A stretch of 12,305 nucleotides of DNA. Source: Betaproteobacteria bacterium (GTDB taxonomy: Bacteria; Pseudomonadota; Gammaproteobacteria; Burkholderiales; SG8-39). Where the stretch lies: contig JAABRB010000073.1 of NCBI GenBank assembly GCA_011391185.1, forward strand, positions 1-12,305. Direction: 5' to 3'. Numbering within the stretch: position 1 is the first letter of the stretch; each line of letters begins with the position of its first letter. A model generated the notes under the pieces. The model was not told the DNA's origin and did not search any database. It saw only the letters and a program-made list of their open reading frames with translations. A program made the translations under genes and the position numbers. Shown in pieces: positions 7,155-12,305 of the stretch.

Positions 7155-7538
7155 CTATAACTGCGCTTCGACCTGGTCGACGTGGATCACCAGCGCGCCC
7201 CGCGCCCAGGGGAATTTCGCCTTCACCGCATCCACGACTTCGCCCGAGCCGATAATCTCGCCGGTCCCCGCGATGAGGTGGCCCTGGCCCGGAGTGCGCG
7301 AGCCTTGCACCTTCCTGGAGGCAATCAACAATTGAATGCGGTTGTTCTTGCGGAGATTCTGCTCCGTTTGACGATAGCGACCGGCAGGGAGAACGATCGT
7401 ATCTTCCTTGATGCCCAGCGTGCGCATGTAGTCGCCCCAATTGCCGACGACGTGAGGCCCGTCGTCTCCGGAGGTGATGATCGCCACGAACTCGGTTGTC
7501 TCGCATACTTCGCGACAGCTGCCTTCGATCTTGTTCAT
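7155..7538 (-). CDS. FMN-binding split-barrel protein (pyridoxamine 5'-phosphate oxidase-like)
   Basis: A 127-residue single-domain flavoprotein. It resembles the small FMN-binding protein of Desulfovibrio vulgaris (about 122 residues) along its length: EFVAIITSGDDGPHVVGNWG (16-35), TIVLPAGRYRQTEQNLRKNN (47-66), LIASRKVQG (71-79), a Gly-rich TPGQGHLIAGTGEI loop (82-95) and KFPWARGALVIHV (108-120). The fold binds FMN as a dimer; an electron-transfer or small-molecule reductase role is likely but the reaction is unknown. The start is certain: a perfect AAGGAGGT lies 5 nt before the ATG. It is convergent with the ubiUVT operon and lies 157 nt downstream of nnrS on the same strand, so it may be read from the nnrS operon or from its own promoter. 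Its placement suggests a role in anaerobic or nitrosative metabolism, but this is inference. Confidence 0.88.
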   Translation of the reverse strand: MNKIEGSCREVCETTEFVAIITSGDDGPHVVGNWGDYMRTLGIKEDTIVLPAGRYRQTEQNLRKNNRIQLLIASRKVQGSRTPGQGHLIAGTGEIIGSGEVVDAVKAKFPWARGALVIHVDQVEAQL

Positions 7539-7543
7539 TCAGG

Positions 7544-7551
7544 ACCTCCTT
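7544..7551 (-). promoter_or_regulatory. Strong Shine-Dalgarno site of the FMN-binding protein gene
   Basis: AAGGAGGT on the - strand is fully complementary to the 16S rRNA 3' end, with a 5-nt spacer to the ATG at 7538-7536. It is much stronger than any other ribosome-binding site in the window, suggesting high expression of this small flavoprotein. Confidence 0.85.
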
Positions 7552-7636
7552 GAGGGGTTGACGGGTTCCACAGTACTCGCCTGCGTCGCACGTTTCCCGA
7601 GTCGGCGGCGCGCTCGCATGAACCGCTTACCGACAC

Positions 7637-7658
7637 GCACCGGCACCGGCACCGGCAC
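7637..7658. repeat. Short hexamer tandem repeat
   Basis: Three full copies of GCACCG plus GCAC, in the 157-nt spacer between nnrS and the FMN-binding protein gene. It is probably a slippage product in GC-rich DNA; no function is apparent. The rest of the spacer shows no gene and no clear terminator. Confidence 0.8.
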
Positions 7659-7695
7659 TGACGGCTGGCGACGCGCGCCGGGGACACCGGAGCGA

Positions 7696-8886
7696 CTAAC
7701 CCGGTTTGCCATCCAGTCGCGCACGCGTGAGCACCGGCCAGTAGCGGACCGCGTACAGCGCGTAGCCGCCCGACCACAGGATCGCAGAGAGCGCGATGGC
7801 CCCCGAGTATGCCGAGGGCACGATCAGGGGGCCAAAGACGCGCACCATCGCCGCGGCGAGAATCAGCGCGTAACAGGCCACTTCGTAGCGATCGGCCACG
7901 AGCGGCAGGCCCGTATGGCCACGCGCCGTGCGCGTCATCATGCCGATCGTGAGCATGCCGATCGCGCCGATCGTGAGCGCGTGCGTGGCGAGCGGCACGG
8001 GCAGCGCGTCGAGTTCGGCGAGGGCACGCAGCGCGAGGTGGATCACGATCCAGGCGTAGGCCACATGCAGCACCCAGACGAGCGGCGTGCGCAGCGTGTT
8101 CCACGGGCGCCACAAGGCGAGTCGCACGGCGTGCGCGGCCGTCGCAAACGCCAGCAACGCGATCAGGACCGGTCCCGAAATCCCGGCCGCGTCAGCCGCG
8201 AGCAGCACGAGCACGCTGCCGAGCGCTGCGCGCTCGACCACCGGATGCCGCTGCGCACCGGCGCCCGGGATGCCGTTGTTGGTGAACATCGGCACGACCC
8301 GTCCGGCCATGACCGCCATGAGGAAGAGGATCGCATCAAGCGCGATGCGGATGCCGACCCACCCGGGCAGCGCGATCACGCCGAGCTGCGCGAGGTGGAC
8401 GCCCGCAATGGCGATCGCCATCAGGGCGAGCAGCCCCATGAAGAAGTAGTTGCGCCGGTTGCCGCTCCGGACGAGCGGAATGCCGATGCCGACGGCGACG
8501 GCGATCGGGAAGGCGACGTTCACGACGGCAGCCGCCCATCCGTAGGGCGTGAGCACGAGCACGCGCCCGGCGAGCCAGAGCGACGCGATGGCCGCGAGCG
8601 TCGCGCCGGTCGGCGTCGGCCGGCCGGTCCAGTTGCGCACGGCGGTGAAGAGAAACCCCGTGACCACCGCCAGCGTGAAGCCGAACAGCATCTCGTGGGC
8701 ATGTGCCATCGGACCGCCGAGATACGCATGCTTCAGCCAGCCGCCGTACTGCAGCGTCCAGAGCGCGACGGAGGCGGCCGCGAACACGCTCGCGAGCAGA
8801 TAGAAGGGCCGGAAGCCGAGCTGCCAGAGCGCGAAGGTCTCCCGTGGACGAGGCGCGGACGCCGAGAGGATCTGAACCTTTGTCAT
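7696..8886 (-). CDS. nnrS: NnrS family heme-copper membrane protein
   Basis: A 396-residue polytopic membrane protein with about 12 hydrophobic segments. Family hallmarks are visible: GFRPFYLLAS (24-33), PMAHAHEMLFGF (59-70, with His62 and His64), AGRVVPMFTNNGIPG (194-208), THALTIGAIGMLTIGMMTRT (301-320) and ARGHTGLPL (321-329). NnrS proteins are heme- and copper-containing inner-membrane proteins linked to nitric-oxide metabolism; they lessen nitrosative stress, for example iron-nitrosyl formation. The ATG at 8886 has AGGT 8 nt upstream and lies 11 nt after the stop of the preceding membrane-protein gene, so it is the last gene of the nsrR operon. Likely induced by NO through loss of NsrR repression. 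Confidence 0.93.
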   Translation of the reverse strand: MTKVQILSASAPRPRETFALWQLGFRPFYLLASVFAAASVALWTLQYGGWLKHAYLGGPMAHAHEMLFGFTLAVVTGFLFTAVRNWTGRPTPTGATLAAIASLWLAGRVLVLTPYGWAAAVVNVAFPIAVAVGIGIPLVRSGNRRNYFFMGLLALMAIAIAGVHLAQLGVIALPGWVGIRIALDAILFLMAVMAGRVVPMFTNNGIPGAGAQRHPVVERAALGSVLVLLAADAAGISGPVLIALLAFATAAHAVRLALWRPWNTLRTPLVWVLHVAYAWIVIHLALRALAELDALPVPLATHALTIGAIGMLTIGMMTRTARGHTGLPLVADRYEVACYALILAAAMVRVFGPLIVPSAYSGAIALSAILWSGGYALYAVRYWPVLTRARLDGKPG

Positions 8887-8897
8887 GAATTTGAACC

Positions 8898-10016
8898 TCA
8901 GTTCTGGACGACTGGCGTGGGATCGGTGCGTCGATTCAGGCGCGCGCCGCGGTGGATCGCGTACACCATGACGATCGCGAAGGTGGCGAGCGTCAACGCG
9001 TTCAACGCGCCGCCGAGTGCGCGCGCGCCCGGGTAGAAGAAGCCGGGCACGAAACGCACGATGAGCGAGAGGTGCAGCGCGACCGGCGCGACGTAGAAAT
9101 ACCGACCGAACGCGATCTTCACGCGCACGATGGCGGGCGCGATGATGGGCGCGTGCGCGAAGATCATCGAGAGCACGAAGCCGAGCGCGAGCGCATGCAC
9201 GGCGAGATCGCGGACCGGCCAGCCGAAAAGCGCTGCGCCGGCCCAGGCGGCGCCGGCGACCGCGAGCCACGCGTAGCCGCCGAGGAGGCACACCGCCGCG
9301 TAGCGGGCGAGGCCGTCCAGGCGGATCGTGCGGCGCGCGACGTCGAACGCGAACAGCCAGGCGGCGAGCGCGGCGAGCGCCAGACCGTAGAGCACCGCGC
9401 CCTCGATCGGCCGCCAGAGGGCGAGCGCGCAGCCGGCGAGCAGTGCCGCGACGACGGCCAGCAGCAGCGGTTGCGCCGTCGATCGGCGTGGCGCGAGTCG
9501 GGTCAGCTCCAGCCGCTCGGCGGCGATCGTGAGCACAAGAAAGGCGAAGCCCCAGGAGAAGGACGAGTCGCCTCCTGCGCCAAGCGCGAAAAGCACGTTG
9601 GCGCCGAGCCACGCGCACGAGGCGACGACCAGCAACACGGTGTGCGCCGCGAACTGCCGGCGGGCAAGGACAGCGCCGACCACGACGAGCGCGGCCGACG
9701 CGAGGACGAGCAGCCAGGCGCCCGGCACCACGTGTCCGCCGATCAGCGCCAGCGCGGCGAGCCCCGAGCCGAGCGGCGCGAGGAAGCCCGCCCACCCGCC
9801 GAGCGCGACGGCGCGCTCGATGCCGATCACCGTGCCGAGGAAGCCGCCGATCATCAGCGTGCCGTGCAGGCCGGTCGCGTTCGCCGCGCCGGGGGGCATG
9901 CCGAGGCCGAGCCGGGCGAGTCCGCCGGCGACGCCCAGGACGAGCGACGCCCCGGCGAACGCGAGCAGGCCGAGTCGCGCGATCCGTGCCGGGGACGAGC
10001 GGCGCACGGTCGTCAC
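8898..10016 (-). CDS. Uncharacterised NnrS-like multi-spanning membrane protein
   Basis: A 372-residue, very hydrophobic protein with roughly 12 membrane segments. It does not show the full NnrS signature, but shares its general layout: an early His in LHGTLMIGGFLGTVIGIERA (50-69), a later block VHALALGFVLSMIFAHAPII (273-292, His274 and His289), which parallels the THALTIGAIGMLTIGMM block of NnrS, and VALHLSLIVRFVPGFFYPGA (312-331). These histidines inside membrane segments could bind heme or copper; this is inference. The start is taken as GTG 10016 because it overlaps the stop of the preceding DUF59 gene (GTGA) and the hydrophobic body starts soon after; a longer in-frame start at 10166 would lie inside that gene and encode Arg-rich shadow sequence. 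I recognise it as a recurrent denitrifier membrane protein without an established function. Confidence 0.8.
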   Translation of the reverse strand: MTTVRRSSPARIARLGLLAFAGASLVLGVAGGLARLGLGMPPGAANATGLHGTLMIGGFLGTVIGIERAVALGGWAGFLAPLGSGLAALALIGGHVVPGAWLLVLASAALVVVGAVLARRQFAAHTVLLVVASCAWLGANVLFALGAGGDSSFSWGFAFLVLTIAAERLELTRLAPRRSTAQPLLLAVVAALLAGCALALWRPIEGAVLYGLALAALAAWLFAFDVARRTIRLDGLARYAAVCLLGGYAWLAVAGAAWAGAALFGWPVRDLAVHALALGFVLSMIFAHAPIIAPAIVRVKIAFGRYFYVAPVALHLSLIVRFVPGFFYPGARALGGALNALTLATFAIVMVYAIHRGARLNRRTDPTPVVQN

Positions 10017-10348
10017 CAGCCCATCGCCAGTCGCGCCAGCTCGCTCATGCGGTCGGGCGTCCACGGCGGATCCCAGCACAGCGCGACCTCGACCGGGCGG
10101 GCATCGGGCAGGGCCGCGCCCACTGCGGTCCGGATCTCGTCGGCGATCAGCTCGGCGACCGGGCACGCGGCAGAGGTCATGGTGATCTCCATGTGGACCT
10201 GCGTCCGTTCGACACGCACGCCGTACACGAGCCCGACGTCGACCACGCTGAGGCCCATCTCGGGATCCACGACCGTGCCGATCGCGCGCAGCACGTCGTC
10301 GCGCAGCGCTTCATCCCCCTCGTACGGGATTATTTCGGCTGCGCTCAT
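10013..10348 (-). CDS. DUF59/MIP18 family metal-sulfur cluster assembly factor (SufT/PaaD-like)
   Basis: A 111-residue single-domain protein. The DUF59 motifs are clear: RAIGTVVDPEMGLSVVDVGL (21-40), MTSAACPVAE (57-66) with the conserved Cys62, and the C-terminal LCWDPPWTPDRMSELARLAMGW, typical of this family. Known members (SufT, PaaD, MIP18) help assemble or insert Fe-S clusters into target proteins. Here it sits between nsrR and an NnrS-like gene: its ATG overlaps the nsrR stop (ATGA), and its own stop overlaps the next start (GTGA). That tight coupling suggests a role in making or repairing Fe-S clusters damaged by nitric oxide, or in loading NsrR itself; this part is inference. It is not part of a suf or paa operon in this window. 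Confidence 0.9.
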   Translation of the reverse strand: MSAAEIIPYEGDEALRDDVLRAIGTVVDPEMGLSVVDVGLVYGVRVERTQVHMEITMTSAACPVAELIADEIRTAVGAALPDARPVEVALCWDPPWTPDRMSELARLAMGW

Positions 10349-10800
10349 ATTGATAGCGCGCTCCGTGAATTGATGCGGAGAACCCGTGCGAGCGCGCGGC
10401 GGTTCTGCACCAAATCGGCGAGCGTGTAACGCTCGAGCGCGGCATGGAACGCCGCTACCGCTTCGTCGAACGCACCGCGCAGCCGGCACGTGCGCACGAT
10501 GCTGCAGGTGTTCGACCGGCGATCGAAGCACTCGGCGGGCAACGCGTCGCCCTCGGTCGACCGGACGACCGCACCGACGTTGATCATGTGGGGCGGACGG
10601 GCGAGCGCCAGTCCTCCGCCGCGTCCGCGAACGGTCGCGAGCAGATCCGCTTTGCCCAGGGCATGGACGACTTTCATCAGATGGTTCTCGGAGATCTCGA
10701 AGGCGCGCGCGATCTCGCCGATGGTCGCGCGGCGGTCCGGTACCGCGGCGAGATACATCAGCACCCGCAGGCTGTAGTCGGTGAAGGTCGTGAGGCGCAT
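10345..10800 (-). CDS. nsrR: NsrR, nitric-oxide-sensing Rrf2-family repressor
   Basis: A 151-residue Rrf2-family winged-helix regulator. The N-terminus MRLTTFTDYSLRVLMYLA and the helix-turn-helix region IGEIARAFEISENHLMKVVH (27-46) are typical of NsrR, followed by GRGGGLALA (59-67). Three cysteines at 91, 99 and 105 (CFDRRSNTC, then SIVRTC) form the Fe-S cluster site that reacts with NO. Known role: represses NO-detoxification genes until NO destroys or nitrosylates the cluster. IscR is less likely because of the cysteine spacing and the neighbours. It is the first gene of a four-gene operon ending in nnrS, so it probably regulates itself. The start has no Shine-Dalgarno site (ACCTCCC precedes the ATG), but the N-terminus fits the family exactly. 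Confidence 0.92.
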   Translation of the reverse strand: MRLTTFTDYSLRVLMYLAAVPDRRATIGEIARAFEISENHLMKVVHALGKADLLATVRGRGGGLALARPPHMINVGAVVRSTEGDALPAECFDRRSNTCSIVRTCRLRGAFDEAVAAFHAALERYTLADLVQNRRALARVLRINSRSALSI

Positions 10801-10841
10801 GGGAGGTGCCGAATGGACTGAACCGGTCCGGGATCACTTGA

Positions 10842-10864
10842 AACATGTACTGCGCATATATCTT
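10842..10864 (-). promoter_or_regulatory. Candidate NsrR operator in the nsrR promoter
   Basis: A 23-bp imperfect inverted repeat. On the - strand the left arm is AAGATATAT, matching AAGATRYAT in all nine positions; after 5 nt the right arm is GTACATGTT, matching ATRYATCTT in seven of nine. Arm length and spacing equal the known 23-bp NsrR consensus. It overlaps the predicted -10 element and start site of nsrR, the usual position for repression. Together with the encoded NsrR this points to autoregulation relieved by NO. Confidence 0.65.
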
Positions 10865-10865
10865 A
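10860..10865 (-). promoter_or_regulatory. Possible -10 element of the nsrR operon promoter
   Basis: TAAGAT on the - strand (4 of 6 to TATAAT). It would place the start near 10854, 41.5 nt from the centre of the FNR-type box and about 53 nt before the nsrR ATG. Supported mainly by this spacing. Confidence 0.4.
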
Positions 10866-10888
10866 AAGTCGGCTCGACCGGCCCCGAT

Positions 10889-10902
10889 TTGATCTCCGTC
10901 AA
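10889..10902 (-). promoter_or_regulatory. Perfect FNR/DNR-type box upstream of the nsrR operon
   Basis: TTGATCTCCGTCAA fits the CRP/FNR-family motif TTGAY-N4-RTCAA in every defined position. Its centre (10895.5) is 41.5 nt from the start predicted by the -10-like TAAGAT, a class II activator position. A DNR/NNR (NO-responsive) or ANR/FNR (low-oxygen) regulator could bind. It lies about 140 nt from the likely start of the divergent transporter gene, so control of nsrR is the more natural reading. Confidence 0.72.
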
Positions 10903-11003
10903 GGGCGTGCGACGTGGCGCGAATGCCGGGGTTCACGTCGTCGATCCCGCAGATCGGATGCCCGGTGTCCGGCATCGACGATGCGCGCGCTGGCGCAGCG
11001 CCA

Positions 11004-11030
11004 TTGATGCAGCCTTAATGAGGTTATCAT
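11004..11030 (+). promoter_or_regulatory. Possible sigma70 promoter of the His-tailed EamA gene
   Basis: TATCAT at 11025-11030 matches TATAAT in five of six positions. TTGATG at 11004-11009 could serve as -35 but the 15-nt spacer is short. The predicted start, near 11037, leaves a leader of about 25 nt before ATG 11062. This patch is the most AT-rich part of the divergent intergenic region. Confidence 0.4.
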
Positions 11031-11061
11031 CCGCAGATCTGCTCGCGAGCGCGTGACTCTT

Positions 11062-12111
11062 ATGCATCCCGGAATCCTCGCGGCGCTCGGCGCGGCCGCG
11101 CTGTTCGGCGCGAGCACGCCACTCGCGAAAATGCTCGTCGGCGAAATGTCGCCGCTGCTGCTCGCCGGACTGCTCTACCTCGGCAGCGGGATCGGTCTGC
11201 TGGGCTACCGAGTGCTGCGAGGTCGCGACGCACGGGAAGTCGACGCGCCGGTCGGGCGTGCGGACCTGCCCTGGCTCGCCGGCGCAATTGTCGCGGGTGG
11301 CATCGTCGGCCCGCTGCTGCTGATGTCCGGGCTGCGGACGACCAGCGGATCGGCCGCGTCGCTGCTGCTCAACCTGGAGGCCGTCTTCACGGCCGCACTC
11401 GCCTGGTTCGTGTTCCGCGAGAACTTCGATCGCCGGATATTGCTCGGGATGGCCTTGATCGTTGCGGGCGGCCTGGTGCTTTCCTGGGAGCCGGCGAACG
11501 CGAGCGCCGGCCTCTCGTGGGGTGGTCTGCTCGTCGCAGGCGCATGCCTCGCGTGGGGCATCGACAACAACCTCACTCGCAAGGTGTCCGCCCGCGATGC
11601 GGTGCAGATCGCCGGGCTGAAGGGGCTGGTCGCCGGCGCCTTCAATACCGGACTCGCGCTGGCGGTCGGCGTACCTGTGCCGAACTGGAGCACGGCGCTC
11701 GCGGCGGGCCTGGTCGGGCTCGCCGGCTACGGCATCAGCCTCACGCTTTTCGTCGTGGCGCTCCGCCATCTGGGCACCGCGCGCACCGGCGCCTACTTCT
11801 CGATCGCGCCGTTCTTCGGCGCCGCGGTCGCGCTATGGCTGCTCGACGAATCGGCGGGGACGACGTTCTGGGCGGCCGCGCTGGTCATGGCAGCGGGGGT
11901 GTGGCTCCACATCACCGAGCGGCACGAGCACCTGCACGAGCACGAGCCCATCACCCACACTCACCGCCACGTCCACGACGCGCATCACCAGCACGAGCAT
12001 CGCGGCGAATGGGACGGCGTCGATTCGCACACGCACGAGCACGCTCACGAACGGCTCGTGCACCGGCATCCGCACTACCCGGACCTGCATCACCGGCACC
12101 GCCACGGGTGA
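11062..12111 (+). CDS. EamA/DMT family transporter with histidine-rich C-terminal tail
   Basis: A 349-residue protein: about 287 residues of ten-span EamA transporter (LGAAALFGASTPLAKMLVGE near the start; SAASLLLNLEAVFTAALAWF in the first half; FSIAPFFGAAVALWLLDE in the second), then a 62-residue soluble tail from residue 288 with 23 histidines in HxH and HH patterns (for example HTHRHVHDAHHQHEH). I recall similar tails on EamA proteins in other proteobacteria. Such tails usually bind Zn, Ni, Co or Cu, so a metal-linked or metal-regulated transport role is likely, but the substrate is unknown. ATG 11062 (MHPGILAAL) is preferred to GTG 11053 because it gives the usual N-terminus; neither has a clear Shine-Dalgarno site. 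It is divergent from nsrR and 27 nt upstream of an FAD oxidoreductase gene, likely in one operon. Confidence 0.88.
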   Translation: MHPGILAALGAAALFGASTPLAKMLVGEMSPLLLAGLLYLGSGIGLLGYRVLRGRDAREVDAPVGRADLPWLAGAIVAGGIVGPLLLMSGLRTTSGSAASLLLNLEAVFTAALAWFVFRENFDRRILLGMALIVAGGLVLSWEPANASAGLSWGGLLVAGACLAWGIDNNLTRKVSARDAVQIAGLKGLVAGAFNTGLALAVGVPVPNWSTALAAGLVGLAGYGISLTLFVVALRHLGTARTGAYFSIAPFFGAAVALWLLDESAGTTFWAAALVMAAGVWLHITERHEHLHEHEPITHTHRHVHDAHHQHEHRGEWDGVDSHTHEHAHERLVHRHPHYPDLHHRHRHG

Positions 12112-12138
12112 TCCGCGCCGCACAGAGGAGATAGCGAG

Positions 12139-12305
12139 ATGCAATCGTCCGAACAACCGGTCTTGCGCGACATCGTGCTCGTGGGGGGCGGGCACAGCCA
12201 CGTCGGCGTGCTGAAGCGCTTCGGCATGGAGCCCGTGCCGGGTGTCCGACTGACCCTGGTCTGCACCGACTCCCACACACCCTATTCAGGAATGCTGCCG
12301 GGTTA
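12139..12305 (+). CDS. FAD-dependent oxidoreductase, N-terminus only (NDH-2-like or SelD-fusion type; 3' truncated by window)
   Basis: The frame is open to the window end, giving 55 residues. [20 protein letters not shown] is a Rossmann dinucleotide-binding motif (GGGHSH variant), followed by [20 protein letters not shown], typical of a pyridine nucleotide-disulfide oxidoreductase subgroup. In some bacteria this domain stands alone (about 380 residues), in others it is fused in front of selenide, water dikinase (SelD); the fragment cannot decide. GAGGAG at 12125-12130 gives a good Shine-Dalgarno site 8 nt before ATG 12139. It follows the His-tailed transporter by 27 nt, so co-transcription is likely. 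Confidence 0.8.
   Translation, partial: MQSSEQPVLRDIVLVGGGHSHVGVLKRFGMEPVPGVRLTLVCTDSHTPYSGMLPG

Noticed and set aside
7474..9036. Long + strand open frame opposite nnrS
   Set aside because: Arg/Asp/His-rich translation without domains, typical of the complement of a GC-rich membrane-protein gene; no ribosome-binding site.
10016..10166. Extended N-terminus of the NnrS-like protein from 10166
   Set aside because: The extra 50 residues are Arg/Pro-rich and lie in another frame of the DUF59 gene; the GTGA overlap start at 10016 is better.
8952..10373. Long + strand open frame opposite the NnrS-like gene
   Set aside because: Very high Arg/Glu/Gln content and no family resemblance, while the - strand encodes a coherent multi-span protein in a coupled operon.
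11062..12111. Zinc/cobalt CDF or ZIP transporter, because of the His-rich tail
   Set aside because: The membrane part has the duplicated EamA layout and lacks the CDF/ZIP intramembrane metal-site motifs; only the tail suggests metal.

Overview
The window is GC-rich and densely coded. It carries the accessory genes of anaerobic nitrite and nitric-oxide respiration in what looks like a denitrifying proteobacterium, most likely a betaproteobacterium. That placement rests on gene content (heme d1 synthesis, NnrS, NsrR, oxygen-independent ubiquinone synthesis) and base composition; no marker gene fixes the taxon.

Layout. Positions 1-3217 (+ strand) hold the end of a heme d1 operon: the C-terminus of a siroheme decarboxylase subunit (nirH-like), nirJ, and nirN, which overlaps nirJ by ATGA. 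A cruciform-like palindromic repeat lies between the first two. A DMT/EamA transporter follows (3311-4225). Positions 4456-6845 hold the complete ubiU-ubiV-ubiT set for ubiquinone synthesis without O2. It is preceded by a near-consensus FNR/DNR-type box and followed by the 5' remnant of a membrane acyltransferase gene. On the - strand come a small FMN-binding split-barrel protein (7155-7538) and then a tight operon read from 10800 down to 7696: nsrR, a DUF59 Fe-S assembly protein, an uncharacterised NnrS-like membrane protein, and nnrS. The first three are linked by 4-nt stop/start overlaps. The nsrR upstream region carries a perfect TTGAT-N4-GTCAA box and a 23-bp NsrR-like operator, placed as expected for anaerobic activation with NO-relieved autorepression. 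Divergently, 11062-12111 encodes a second EamA transporter with a 62-residue His-rich tail, followed by the start of an FAD-dependent oxidoreductase cut by the window end.

How the parts fit. NirH, NirJ and NirN belong to the pathway from siroheme to heme d1, the cofactor of cytochrome cd1 nitrite reductase, whose product is NO. UbiUVT keeps the quinone pool supplied when O2 is absent. The nsrR operon probably senses NO and answers with NO-tolerance membrane proteins and an Fe-S maintenance factor. The most novel material is that operon, with its undescribed 372-residue membrane protein and DUF59 partner, together with its dual-control promoter. The rest is a coherent but largely recognisable denitrification island.
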